Assembly (NCBI GenBank): GCA_016710065.1 | Contig: JADJLP010000015.1 | Span: 1-64,000, forward strand | DNA length: 64,000 nt | Source of the DNA: Candidatus Ideonella esbjergensis | GTDB lineage: Bacteria > Pseudomonadota > Gammaproteobacteria > Burkholderiales > Burkholderiaceae_C | Reading direction: 5' to 3' | Shown: piece by piece, positions 9,746 through 18,247 of the stretch | Layout: each line of letters starts with the position of its first letter | Numbering within the stretch: position 1 is the first letter of the stretch | Program-made: the position numbers and the translations under genes | The notes under the pieces: model-generated | Seen by the model: the letters and a program-made list of their open reading frames with translations, nothing else | Told to the model about the DNA's origin: nothing | Database searches by the model: none

Positions 9746-10819
9746 TCAGTACGGGCCGCTGGGCTGGGTCACGGGGTTGGCCGCGTTGTCGCTGTCGAAG
9801 AAGCTGCGCACCGCGGCGATCGCGCGGTCGATGCCTGCGTCGTCCACGTCCAGGTGGGTGACAAAGCGCAGGCCGATCAGGCCGGTGGCCAGCACCCCCT
9901 GGGCTTTCAGGTGGGCCAGCAGCGCCGGGCCGAGCTCGCCGTCCACGTCGACAAAGACGATGTTTGTGTTCACTGAGCGCACGCGCAGCCCCGGCAGGCC
10001 AGCCAGGCCGGCGGCCAGTTTCGACGCGCGGGCATGGTCGTCGGCCAGGCGGGCGACGTGGTGGTCCAGCGCATGCAGGCCAGCCGCGGCCAGCAAACCC
10101 ACCTGGCGCATGCCGCCGCCCAGCATCTTGCGCACGCGATGGGCGCGCGCGATCAGCTCGCCCGACCCGCACAGCACCGAGCCTATGGGCGCGCCCAGCC
10201 CCTTGCTGAGGCAGACCGACACGGTGTCGAAGCCGGCGGTGATGCGCCGCGCCGCGTCCAGCGCGTCGCCGCCCGGCCCCGCCGTGGCGACGGCCGCGTT
10301 GAACAGGCGCGCGCCGTCGAGGTGCGTGCCCAGGCCGTGCTTACGCGCCAGTGCGGTCGCCTGGGCCAGGTAGTCCAGCGGCAGCACATGGCCGTTCCAG
10401 GTGTTCTCCAGGCACAGCAGGCGAGTGCGCGCGAAATGCGGGTCGTCGGGCTTGATCGCAGCCTCGATGTCGGCCAGCGCCAGCGTGCCATCGGCCTGCT
10501 GCGGCAGCGGCTGCGGCTGGATGCTGCCCAGCACGGCCGCACCGCCGCCTTCGTAGCGGTAGGTGTGGGCCAGTTGCCCCACCAGCACCTCGTCGCCGCG
10601 CTGGCAGTGGGCCATCATGGCGCAGAGGTTGCTCTGCGTGCCGCTGGGCACGAACAAGGCCGCCGCCTTGCCCAGCAGGGCGGCTAGGCGCTGCTGCAGG
10701 GCGATGACCGTGGGGTCGTCGCCGAACACATCGTCGCCCAGTTCGGCGTGGGCCATGGCCTCGCGCATCGCGGCGGTGGGGCGTGTGACGGTGTCGCTGC
10801 GCAGGTCGACCACAGTCAT
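9746..10819 (-). CDS. ltaE: low-specificity L-threonine aldolase
   Basis: 357-residue PLP enzyme of the beta-eliminating lyase/threonine aldolase family, predicted to split L-threonine or allo-threonine to glycine and acetaldehyde. Family features are DLRSDTVTRPTAAMREAM at the N-terminus, the fold-type I segment HLDGARLFNA (about residues 166-175), and CLSKGLGAPIGSVLCG around residue 200 with the PLP-binding Lys. It lies between trpG and trpD in the same direction, so it is probably co-transcribed with tryptophan genes although it has no known step in that pathway. Confidence 0.93.
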   Translation of the reverse strand: MTVVDLRSDTVTRPTAAMREAMAHAELGDDVFGDDPTVIALQQRLAALLGKAAALFVPSGTQSNLCAMMAHCQRGDEVLVGQLAHTYRYEGGGAAVLGSIQPQPLPQQADGTLALADIEAAIKPDDPHFARTRLLCLENTWNGHVLPLDYLAQATALARKHGLGTHLDGARLFNAAVATAGPGGDALDAARRITAGFDTVSVCLSKGLGAPIGSVLCGSGELIARAHRVRKMLGGGMRQVGLLAAAGLHALDHHVARLADDHARASKLAAGLAGLPGLRVRSVNTNIVFVDVDGELGPALLAHLKAQGVLATGLIGLRFVTHLDVDDAGIDRAIAAVRSFFDSDNAANPVTQPSGPY

Positions 10820-10889
10820 GTCAGCCCCTCGACCGCCGAGGGGGTGAGCGCCGGCTTGGGAGCGGCCCGGCGCTCGGCCCGCAGCAGGC

Positions 10890-11489
10890 TCACGCGGCCA
10901 CCCCGTCGCGACTCATGGTCACGAAGTTGCGCAGCATGGCGTGGCCGTGCTCGCTGAGGATGGACTCGGGGTGGAACTGCACGCCTTCCAGCGGCGTGGC
11001 TGTGCCGGCCAGCTCGCGGTGGCGCACGCCCATGATCTCGCCGTCTTCCGAGCGCGAGGTCACCTGCAGCACGGCGGGCATGGTGACCTCCTCGATCACC
11101 AGCGAGTGGTAGCGGATCACCGTGAACTTGCTGGGCAAGCCAGCGTAAACACCCTGCCCATCGGTCTCGATGTCACTGGTCTTGCCGTGCATCTGCGTCT
11201 TGGCGCGGATGATGCGGCCACCCAGCGCGGCGCCTATGCTCTGGTGGCCCAGACACACACCCAGGATGGGCAGCTTGCCGGTGAACTCGCGGATGGCTGG
11301 CACGCAGATCCCCGCTTCGTTCGGCGAGCAGGGGCCGGGCGAGAGCACCAACTGGTCAGGCTTCATCGCGCCAATCTCGTCCAGCGTGATCTCGTCATTG
11401 CGCACCACCCTCACCTCTTCGCCGAGCTCGCCAAAGTACTGCACCAGGTTGAAAGTGAAGGAGTCGTAGTTATCGATCATGAGCAGCAT
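10890..11489 (-). CDS. trpG: anthranilate synthase glutaminase component
   Basis: 199-residue class I glutamine amidotransferase that supplies ammonia to TrpE. The triad is visible: nucleophile Cys79 in GVCLGHQSIG, and His and Glu in FHPES near residue 170. The start ATG at 11489 gives the usual N-terminus MLLMIDNYDSFTFN and lies one base after the trpE stop, so trpEG are coupled. In other bacteria this subunit can also serve as PabA. Confidence 0.97.
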   Translation of the reverse strand: MLLMIDNYDSFTFNLVQYFGELGEEVRVVRNDEITLDEIGAMKPDQLVLSPGPCSPNEAGICVPAIREFTGKLPILGVCLGHQSIGAALGGRIIRAKTQMHGKTSDIETDGQGVYAGLPSKFTVIRYHSLVIEEVTMPAVLQVTSRSEDGEIMGVRHRELAGTATPLEGVQFHPESILSEHGHAMLRNFVTMSRDGVAA

Positions 11490-11490
11490 G

Positions 11491-12966
11491 TCAGAACCCC
11501 TCTTCCACAAGTTCAGCAGCGCGAATGACTGCACGGGCCTTGGCTTCGGTTTCTTTCCATTCCAGCTCGGGCACCGAATCGGCCACCACGCCGGCCCCCG
11601 CCTGAACATACAACGTGTTGTCCTTGACGATGCCGGTGCGGATGGCGATGGCCACGTCCATGTCGCCGGCAAAGCTCAGGTAGCCGCAGGCACCACCGTA
11701 GATGCCGCGCTGGCTGATCTCCAGCTCGTCGATGATCTCCATGGCGTGGATCTTGGGCGCACCGCTGAGCGTGCCGGCCGGAAAGCTGGCCTTGAGCACG
11801 TCCAGGCTGGTCAGGCCGGGCTTGAGGTGCCCCTCGACATTGCTGACGATGTGCATCACATGCGAATAGCGCTCAACGCCGAAGGCCTCGGTGACCTTGA
11901 CCGAGCCAGTCTGCGCGATGCGGCCCACGTCGTTGCGGGCCAGGTCGATCAGCATCACGTGCTCTGCTCGCTCCTTGGCGTCGGCCAGCAGCTCCGCTTC
12001 GAGCAGTCTGTCGGCTTCGGGTGTGGCGCCGCGCGGGCGGGTGCCGGCGATAGGGCGGATGGTGACCACTTCACCTTCGGGGCGCGTCTCCTGCCGCACC
12101 AGGATCTCAGGCGAGGCGCCCACGATCTGGAAATCGCCCATGTCGTAGTAGTACATATAGGGCGAGGGGTTGAGCGAGCGCAGAGCCCGGTACAGCGAGA
12201 GCGGGCTCTCGGTGTAGCGTTTCTTGAGGCGCTGGCCCAGCACGATCTGCATGCAGTCGCCGGCGGCGATGTACTCCTTGGCTTTCAAGACCGCGCGCTC
12301 GAAATCGGCCTTGTCGAACTCGCGCTCCACCGCGTAGCTGGCGCCACGCTTCACCACCGGCGCGGCCACGCTGTAGCGCAATTTGTCGCCCAGCTCGGCC
12401 AGGTGTCTCTTGCCGTTGAAATAGGCCTCGGGCTGAGACGGATCAGCCCAGACGATGAGGTACAGGCGCCCCGAGAGGTTGTCGATCACCGCCAGCTCTT
12501 CGGTCTGCAGCAGCAGGATGTCGGGCGTGCCGATGCCGCCGGGCTTCTTCACGCCGGCCAGCTTCTTCTCGATGTAGCGCACCGTCTCGTAGCCGAAGTA
12601 GCCTGCCAGGCCGCCGCAAAAGCGCGGCAGGCCGGGGCGTATGGCGGGCTTGAACCGCTGCTGGTACTGGGCGATGAAGTCCAGCGGGTTGCCCTCAAAG
12701 GTTTCCACCACGCGGCCGTCGGTGGCCACCTCGGTGACGCCGTCGGTGGCGCGCACCAGCGTGCGGGCCGGCAGACCGATGAAGCTGTAGCGACCGAAGC
12801 GCTCGCCGCCCACCACCGATTCGAGCAAAAAGCTGTGCTTGCTGCCGCCGGCCAGCTTCAGGTAGAGCGAGAGCGGGGTTTCGAGATCGGCAAAGGCTTC
12901 GGCGATCAGCGCAATGCGGTTGTAGCCTTCGGCTGCCAGGCTCTTGAATTCAAGTTCTGTGATCAC
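11491..12966 (-). CDS. trpE: anthranilate synthase component I
   Basis: 491-residue chorismate-utilising enzyme making anthranilate. The N-terminal tryptophan-feedback motif LLES is at about residues 47-50, and the C-terminal catalytic part includes PIAGTRPRGATPEAD, LIDLARNDVGRI, HIVSNVEG and GAPKIHAMEIIDELE. The start codon is GTG, with a strong Shine-Dalgarno GGAGGA eight bases upstream. It is the first structural gene of the operon, with a Trp-rich leader ORF about 150 bp upstream. Confidence 0.97.
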   Translation of the reverse strand: MITELEFKSLAAEGYNRIALIAEAFADLETPLSLYLKLAGGSKHSFLLESVVGGERFGRYSFIGLPARTLVRATDGVTEVATDGRVVETFEGNPLDFIAQYQQRFKPAIRPGLPRFCGGLAGYFGYETVRYIEKKLAGVKKPGGIGTPDILLLQTEELAVIDNLSGRLYLIVWADPSQPEAYFNGKRHLAELGDKLRYSVAAPVVKRGASYAVEREFDKADFERAVLKAKEYIAAGDCMQIVLGQRLKKRYTESPLSLYRALRSLNPSPYMYYYDMGDFQIVGASPEILVRQETRPEGEVVTIRPIAGTRPRGATPEADRLLEAELLADAKERAEHVMLIDLARNDVGRIAQTGSVKVTEAFGVERYSHVMHIVSNVEGHLKPGLTSLDVLKASFPAGTLSGAPKIHAMEIIDELEISQRGIYGGACGYLSFAGDMDVAIAIRTGIVKDNTLYVQAGAGVVADSVPELEWKETEAKARAVIRAAELVEEGF

Positions 12967-13040
12967 GGGACAGATCCTCCGGGGCCCGAGGCAGGTGCGG
13001 CCGAGTGTCAGGCTGCGGCAATGTCGGGCTGAAATGGGGC

Positions 13041-13059
13041 GGTGGCAAGCGTGGCCACC
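13041..13059 (-). promoter_or_regulatory. hairpin in the trp leader
   Basis: Between the leader ORF and trpE the sequence GGTGGC is repeated inverted as GCCACC with a 7-base loop. On the transcript it is followed by GCCCCATTTC, a weak T-tract. It could be the terminator, or one arm of the attenuator, of the trp leader. Alternative pairing with the Trp-codon segment was not modelled. Confidence 0.4.
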
Positions 13060-13113
13060 AAGGGGTCCGGTGAAGGCGGGTCAGGCGACCGGCTTGTCAC
13101 GCGGCAAACGGGC

Positions 13114-13188
13114 TCAGGCGAACCAGCGACGCCAGGGCCAGGCTCCCCGGTCGTTTGACGACGCCATCCATTTGCGCGGTATGAACAT
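13114..13188 (-). CDS. trpL: putative trp leader peptide
   Basis: A 24-codon reading frame upstream of trpE, ATG at 13188 and TGA at 13114-13116. It encodes four tryptophans, three of them within the last eight residues (AWPWRRWFA). This is the layout of an attenuation leader peptide, in which ribosome stalling at Trp codons controls folding of the following RNA. It ends about 148 bases before trpE, leaving room for the antiterminator and terminator. The call rests on position and Trp density; no homology was tested. Confidence 0.6.
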   Translation of the reverse strand: MFIPRKWMASSNDRGAWPWRRWFA

Positions 13189-13302
13189 TGGCAAAGTGTA
13201 GCAGTGCACATTGGCGCCTGCCCCAAGGTGGACAGCGTTCTCTTCTGACGCGAAACTCCTGACTTCCGCCGTGAAACGGTAGCTGCACCTGGAGAAGTTG
13301 TC

Positions 13303-13935
13303 TTGCTGCATGCCCTGATGAAGCGCCGCGCCTGGTTGCAGGCCGCCTTGGGTTTGGGTCTGTCTCTGGGCCTGGCCCCGCCTGCGGCAGCGCAATCGGT
13401 GGAGTTGGCCGGCGGGGTCAAGTTCGAGCCCACCATGCAGTTGGGCGGCAAGGCGCTCACGCTCAATGGCGCCGGCATCCGCTACAAGGCCATCTTCAAG
13501 GTCTACGCAGCCGGCCTCTACCTCGGCGCCCATGCCACCACGCCCGAAGCGGTGTACGCGGCCCCTGGCCCCAAGCGCATCCGAATCGTGATGTACCGCG
13601 AGATCGACGCCAACGAGTTGGGCAAGCTGTTCACCCTGGGCATGGAGAAGAACGTCTCGCCCGCCGAGTTCACCCGTGCCATCAACGGCACCATCCGTTT
13701 GGGTGAGCTGTTTGCCAAGCGCAAGAAGCTGGTGGCGGGCGACTATTTTGATGTGGACTGGGTGCCCGGCACGGGCTCCACCGTGCTGGTCAACGGCCAC
13801 CCCGAGATCCTGCCCATCAAGGAACCCGAGTTCTTCAATGCGCTGATGAGCATCTGGCTGGGCAAATCGCCCGCCGACAGCCAACTGCGCCTGGCCTTGC
13901 TGGGCCAAAGCGCCAACCGCGCCTACGGCCAATAG
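13303..13935 (+). CDS. chalcone isomerase-like periplasmic protein
   Basis: 210-residue protein of the bacterial chalcone-isomerase-like family. A signal peptide of about 31 residues ends in APPAAAQS. The family core is recognisable: KALTLNGAGIRYKAIFKVYAAGLYL and RIRIVMYREIDANEL. These proteins share the plant chalcone isomerase fold but usually lack its catalytic residues; the bacterial role is unknown. It stands alone on the plus strand between the divergent trp leader and the 3' end of gph. The start could also be the downstream ATG at codon 6. Confidence 0.82.
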   Translation: MLHALMKRRAWLQAALGLGLSLGLAPPAAAQSVELAGGVKFEPTMQLGGKALTLNGAGIRYKAIFKVYAAGLYLGAHATTPEAVYAAPGPKRIRIVMYREIDANELGKLFTLGMEKNVSPAEFTRAINGTIRLGELFAKRKKLVAGDYFDVDWVPGTGSTVLVNGHPEILPIKEPEFFNALMSIWLGKSPADSQLRLALLGQSANRAYGQ

Positions 13936-13968
13936 GCCAATTGGCCACGCCCGGGTTGGCTGGGGCGT

Positions 13969-14604
13969 TCAGAGTTCGTCCAGGCGGTCCACCACCGCAT
14001 CGGGCTGGGCGCTGGCCACCGGCTCGCCGTGGTTGTAGCCATAGCTCACCAGCACCACCGGACAACCCGCAGCGCGCGCGGCCTGGGCATCGTTGCTGGA
14101 ATCGCCCACCATCAAGGTCTGCGCGGGTGAGGTGCCCAGCGCCTCGCAGGCCTTGAGCAGCGGCAGCGGGTCGGGCTTCTTGCGCTCGAAGGCATCGCCA
14201 CCGAAGACCTGGCTGAAATGGCCAGCCAAGCCCTTGCGCGCCAGCAGTTCGCGGGCGAAGGCGCCGGGCTTGTTGGTCAGGCAGGCCAAGTGCAGCCCCA
14301 AGGAGCGCAGCTGCTGCAAACCCTCATCCACGCCGGGATACACCTGGGCGCAGCTGCCGTTGATGTCGGCGTAGTGGCGCTGGTAAGCAGACCACGCAGC
14401 TTCGTAAAGGTTTGCGTCGCCCCCCACCCGGGCCAAGGTGCTGCGGATCAGGTGCTCCGAGCCCTTGCCCACCGTGCGGGAGATGAAGCTTTTGTCCACC
14501 GCCGGCAGGGCCAAACCGGCCAGTGTGCGGTTCAAAGCCAGCTCGAAATCGCCCACGGTGTCGACCATGGTGCCATCCAGATCGACGATCACCGCCCGCA
14601 ACAT
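13969..14604 (-). CDS. gph: phosphoglycolate phosphatase
   Basis: HAD-superfamily phosphatase, 211 residues from the chosen ATG at 14604. Motif I DLDGTMVDT (about residues 8-16), motif II with LTNKPG, and motif III/IV KPDPLPLLKAC...MVGDSSNDAQAA are intact, with an alpha-helical cap of the Gph type. It should dephosphorylate 2-phosphoglycolate from DNA repair or oxygenase side reactions. A longer frame reaches 14676, but the usual MLRAVIVDLDGT start is at 14604. gph near rpe and trpE is common in Burkholderiales; here a chalcone-isomerase-like gene lies between. Confidence 0.92.
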   Translation of the reverse strand: MLRAVIVDLDGTMVDTVGDFELALNRTLAGLALPAVDKSFISRTVGKGSEHLIRSTLARVGGDANLYEAAWSAYQRHYADINGSCAQVYPGVDEGLQQLRSLGLHLACLTNKPGAFARELLARKGLAGHFSQVFGGDAFERKKPDPLPLLKACEALGTSPAQTLMVGDSSNDAQAARAAGCPVVLVSYGYNHGEPVASAQPDAVVDRLDEL

Positions 14605-14717
14605 GCAGTTACCACGCTGGGCCTGCAAGGACTGAATCACCCCTTTGTTAGGTCTCAAGTTGAAGGCAGAAGTCATCGAAAACGGCTCATGTCAGTTCGA
14701 CCCCAAGGGGAACACAG

Positions 14718-15821
14718 ATGAACATTGTCGCCAACACCACCGCCTGGCCCAGCCTCAACAGCAGCGCCAGTTCCAGCACGGCCAACACCGGCCCGGCCAC
14801 CGACGCAACCAGCACCGCAGTCGCGGCGCCTGCCACGGCCCAAGTGCAAAGGCATCACGACCATCGCCATCATGAGCACCATGACGATGACGACGAGCAC
14901 TCGGGCCACCGCGATCAGCAGGCCTTCATGGAGCTGAAGATCAAGGTGGAACAGACCTTCTCAGCTCTGACGGCGCCCCCCAGCGGTGCGGCCGCCACTG
15001 ACTCGGCCTCAACCCCGGCCGCAGACGGCGAGGATGGAGGTGGCTTTGCCGCGACGCTGAAGGCCAGGTTCGGCATGTCGGAGGGCGGCATGTCGGCCAG
15101 CCTGTCGATCCGCATGAGTGCCGAAGGGCAGGCAGCGGGTGGCGATATGGCAGCCCAGATGCAGAGCTTTGTGCAGACGCTGTACGCCGCTCTGCACACC
15201 TTGTTTGGCGGCAGCCCCGCCACACCCACCGCCACCCTGGGCACGCCAGTGACCACCGGTGCAGCAGCCACCTTGGCAGGCGCCGCCACGCCGGCGGCAG
15301 CCACAGGCACGGCCGCTGAGCCGGCGGCGCCCGCAGAAGCCGGCCCGGCCACCAACGCTGCCGCCGCAGCCAGCACCCCTGCTGTGCCGGTGGAAGATGC
15401 GGGCACGCCTGCCAGCGCGGCTCCAGCCTCGTCGTCGTTGTCGATCAGGCTGCGCCTGACCTACAGCAGCTTCGGCAGCCAGATGGGCCCGCTCACCCAG
15501 CAACTGGCCCAGCCCGGTGCCGCCACCGCCGCCCCCGGCATGGCCGATCTGCTGGGCGATTTGTCTACCCGCTTCAGCCAGATGCTGTCGCAGACCTCGG
15601 GCAGCACCCGGCCCTCGTTGAGCGAGTTCCTGTCTGCGTTGGCCCAGTCCTTCACAGCGCCGACGAGCACCGGGACGCAACCCGCAACGCCGGCCGCCGA
15701 TGCGGCTGCGGCCGACCCCGTCAGCACCAACCCGCCCGTGGCTGCCAGCCCCTTGGCGGCCTATGGTCAGGGGCTCTCTTTCAGCGCCAGCATCCGCAGC
15801 CAGTGGCTGATGGCCGCCTGA
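14718..15821 (+). CDS. Ala/Thr-rich hypothetical protein with a His/Asp cluster
   Basis: 367 residues, no family recognised. A His/Asp/Glu cluster at about residues 45-63 (HHDHRHHEHHDDDDEHSGH) looks able to bind divalent metal. A segment at about 69-155 (LKIKVEQTFSALTA, GFAATLKARFGMSEGGMS, MQSFVQTLYAALHTLFGG) could form helices. A long Ala/Pro/Thr linker follows, then a second structured stretch (LSIRLRLTYSSFGSQMGP, then LLGDLSTRFSQML). The phrase LSIR(M/L) occurs twice, suggesting two related domains. There is no signal peptide. A strong terminator follows. Confidence 0.7.
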   Translation: MNIVANTTAWPSLNSSASSSTANTGPATDATSTAVAAPATAQVQRHHDHRHHEHHDDDDEHSGHRDQQAFMELKIKVEQTFSALTAPPSGAAATDSASTPAADGEDGGGFAATLKARFGMSEGGMSASLSIRMSAEGQAAGGDMAAQMQSFVQTLYAALHTLFGGSPATPTATLGTPVTTGAAATLAGAATPAAATGTAAEPAAPAEAGPATNAAAAASTPAVPVEDAGTPASAAPASSSLSIRLRLTYSSFGSQMGPLTQQLAQPGAATAAPGMADLLGDLSTRFSQMLSQTSGSTRPSLSEFLSALAQSFTAPTSTGTQPATPAADAAAADPVSTNPPVAASPLAAYGQGLSFSASIRSQWLMAA

Positions 15822-15854
15822 ACAGAACCGGCCGCCAACGCGGCCCGCCAATGC

Positions 15855-15895
15855 GCGCGGGCTGAGGTTTTGACACCTCAGCCCGCGCTTTCTTT
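15855..15895 (+). terminator. Rho-independent terminator
   Basis: Perfect 14-bp stem GCGCGGGCTGAGGT / ACCTCAGCCCGCGC with a 6-base loop (TTTGAC), followed by TTCTTTC. It ends the transcript of the His-rich gene on the plus strand and lies between that gene and the convergent lipoprotein gene. Confidence 0.88.
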
Positions 15896-15957
15896 CATGG
15901 GAGCGCCAGGCTTGTGCCGGTCATCTCCCAAGGCCAACGACGACCTCGTTCGTAAAT

Positions 15958-17358
15958 TCAGTGCTTGCCGCGCATCTGGCCGCCGCAGCCCTCGATGCCG
16001 ATGAACTTGGCGGTGAGCGTGGTGTCCACCAGCGTGCCCAGCGCACGCACCGTCGCGTCCTTCAGCACGCAGTTGGCGCTGTTGCCAAGGTAGTTGGCCT
16101 GGGACGGGTCCACGGTGTAGGTGCCAGCCTGCACGAACAGGCCCACCGACTTGGTGGCCGCGACCGTGAACGTGCCGTCGGTGTTGAGCGTGGCGATGGT
16201 GCCGATCAGCCCGGCGTACTTGGTGTCCGGGTGCGCCTTGCGCTCGTGCTCGGAGGCCGCGCCGCGCACGTCCAGGTTGCGCACATCAATGGTGTCCGCA
16301 GGCGAGGTCGCCGAGGCCGTGCCGCGGAAGCCGATGGTGAGACCCACCAGCAGGTCGCTCAGCTGGCCGTGGGCAAACCTGGCCGAACCGATGTCCAGCA
16401 CCAGGCTGCTGGTACCTGGCAGGAAGTTGGCATCCACCAGGTCAATGGTGACCAGGTTGCCGTTGATGGCGGTGATGCTGCCTTCGCCACGCAGGCGCGG
16501 AATGGTCCCGGTGGACGACGTAGGCTCAACTTCGATGACGGTGGCCGTGATGGTGACCGGATCGGCCGCCGTGGCGCCTGGCGTGACCGTGCCCTTGACC
16601 TCGATGCGCATGCCCACCACCAGGTCGGCCAGGGTCAGCACGGCGCCGGTGGACTCGTTCTGGATCACCGCGTCGGCGGCCAGCGACACGACGATGCCGG
16701 CACCCGCCACGGGATCATTGACGGTGAAGGTGTTGTTCACCGTGTCCACGGCCGTGACGACGCCATGGGCCTCGCCACGGCGCTGCAGGATGGTGGTGAA
16801 GGCGTCCCGGCCGTGCTTGGCCACCATGTGCGGCATGACCAGGTTGGTGGTGGCGTCGTAGGTGAACTTGGCCAGGTTGAAGTCGAGCAGGAACTGGCCC
16901 GAGGTGCTGTCCAGCGAGACATTGCGCACCCTCCACACAAAGTCACCCGCCGTGGCGCTGAACTGGGCGTTGGTGGTGGTGGCGCCGTCCAGCGACACCA
17001 ACTGCACCGCGTTACCCATGGTGACGTTGATGCCGGTGTAGAGGCCGGCGGGGATGGTGACCGTGGACATGAACTGCGCCACATCCGCCAGCGACGAGAG
17101 GTTCACTGGCATGGGTGCGGCCGTCGCATCCACCAGGGTCACCTCGGCGCCAGTGCTGTCCAGCACCGTGATCTTCTCGATCGAGACCCAGACCTTGGCG
17201 TACTCGGTGGCCAGGTTGTCGGTGATGTAGGTCTGCACGGCCACTTGCTGGGCCTGGGTGGACGGAGGGGTGCTGCCACCACCGCCGCAGGCCACCAGCA
17301 CGGCGGCGGCAAGGGCTGACAGGGTGATGGCGGCGAACGTGGTCTTGAATTGCGGCAT
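15958..17358 (-). CDS. lipoprotein with DUF4382-like and DUF5666-like repeats
   Basis: 466-residue predicted lipoprotein. The signal peptide ends in the lipobox LVAC (Cys24), followed by a Gly-rich spacer. The N-terminal domain (about 40-190: VWVSIEKITVLDSTGAEVTL, LYTGINVTMGNAV) resembles DUF4382. The remainder holds repeated beta-rich units with the pattern G-x-(V/I)-T-A-(V/I)-D...FTV (about 205, 295 and 390), as in DUF5666 proteins. The function is unknown. It is monocistronic, facing the terminator of the previous gene. Assignment is by pattern, not by profile search. Confidence 0.78.
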   Translation of the reverse strand: MPQFKTTFAAITLSALAAAVLVACGGGGSTPPSTQAQQVAVQTYITDNLATEYAKVWVSIEKITVLDSTGAEVTLVDATAAPMPVNLSSLADVAQFMSTVTIPAGLYTGINVTMGNAVQLVSLDGATTTNAQFSATAGDFVWRVRNVSLDSTSGQFLLDFNLAKFTYDATTNLVMPHMVAKHGRDAFTTILQRRGEAHGVVTAVDTVNNTFTVNDPVAGAGIVVSLAADAVIQNESTGAVLTLADLVVGMRIEVKGTVTPGATAADPVTITATVIEVEPTSSTGTIPRLRGEGSITAINGNLVTIDLVDANFLPGTSSLVLDIGSARFAHGQLSDLLVGLTIGFRGTASATSPADTIDVRNLDVRGAASEHERKAHPDTKYAGLIGTIATLNTDGTFTVAATKSVGLFVQAGTYTVDPSQANYLGNSANCVLKDATVRALGTLVDTTLTAKFIGIEGCGGQMRGKH

Positions 17359-17436
17359 GGCGAACCTCCAGTGAAGATGGCCCGCATCCTAGCGCTGCAC
17401 CGAGAAAAATGTGCAATTAACACATTACTTTGCAAT

Positions 17437-17462
17437 CCAGGGAGACTGTGACAACTCCCTGG
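17437..17462. other. inverted repeat between lipoprotein gene and rpe
   Basis: Perfect 8-bp stem CCAGGGAG / CTCCCTGG with a 10-base loop. It lies just downstream of rpe (minus strand) and upstream of the lipoprotein gene. No T-run follows on either strand, so a role as the rpe terminator is only tentative. Confidence 0.4.
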
Positions 17463-17496
17463 AATGGCGTCAGCGGTTCATGACGCCAGTGCACAC

Positions 17497-18177
17497 TCAC
17501 CGTTTCAGCTCAGCACGCATGGCATCTATGACCGCCTTGTAGTCGCGCTTGCCGAAAATGGCACTGCCCGCCACGAAGGTGTCGGCGCCGGCGTCGGCAA
17601 TGCGGCGGATGTTGTCGGTCTTCACACCACCGTCGATCTCCAGCCTGATGTCGCGGCCGGACTGGGCTATCAGCTTGCGCACCCGCTCGGCCTTCTTCAG
17701 CGTGCTCTCGATGAAGCTCTGGCCGCCAAAGCCCGGGTTCACGCTCATCAGCAGCACCACGTCCACCTTGTCGATCACCCACTCCAGCACGTCCAACGGC
17801 ATGGCCGGGTTGAACACCAGGCCGGCCTGGCAGCCCTCGCCCTTGATCAGTTGCAGCGTGCGGTCCACGTGGGACGAGGCGTCGGGGTGGAAGGTGATGA
17901 TGTCGGCGCCGGCCTTGGCAAAGGCCAGGGCCAGGGCGTCCACCGGCTGCACCATCAGGTGCACGTCAATGGGGGCAGGCGTGCCGTCGGGTTTCATCGC
18001 GTGCTTCTTCAGCGCCTCGCACACCATGGGCCCGAAGGTGAGGTTGGGCACGTAGTGGTTGTCCATCACGTCGAAGTGAATCCAGTCGGCGCCAGCGGCC
18101 AGCACGTTCTTCACCTCCTCGCCCAGGCGGGCAAAGTCGGCCGAGAGGATGCTGGGGGCGATGCGGAAAGTGGTCAT
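17497..18177 (-). CDS. rpe: ribulose-phosphate 3-epimerase
   Basis: 226-residue TIM-barrel epimerase interconverting ribulose 5-phosphate and xylulose 5-phosphate. Metal and catalytic segments are intact: IAPSILSADF (start), HFDVMDNHYVPNLTFGP (His/Asp pair), DVHLMV, MSVNPGFGGQ and EIDGGV. ATG at 18177 gives the canonical N-terminus MTTFRIAPSILSADF; a frame extension further upstream is unlikely. It is divergent from apaG, with about 70 bp between them. Confidence 0.96.
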   Translation of the reverse strand: MTTFRIAPSILSADFARLGEEVKNVLAAGADWIHFDVMDNHYVPNLTFGPMVCEALKKHAMKPDGTPAPIDVHLMVQPVDALALAFAKAGADIITFHPDASSHVDRTLQLIKGEGCQAGLVFNPAMPLDVLEWVIDKVDVVLLMSVNPGFGGQSFIESTLKKAERVRKLIAQSGRDIRLEIDGGVKTDNIRRIADAGADTFVAGSAIFGKRDYKAVIDAMRAELKR

Positions 18178-18247
18178 GGCGGAGGGGCCCGGAGGGAGAA
18201 AACAGTTGGAGACCGGGATTCTAGGAAGCTTGGGTACGATCGGCCCC

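Noticed and set aside
17437..17462. Strong terminator for rpe
   Set aside because: The stem is good but there is no T-run on the relevant strand, so it was kept only as an inverted repeat.
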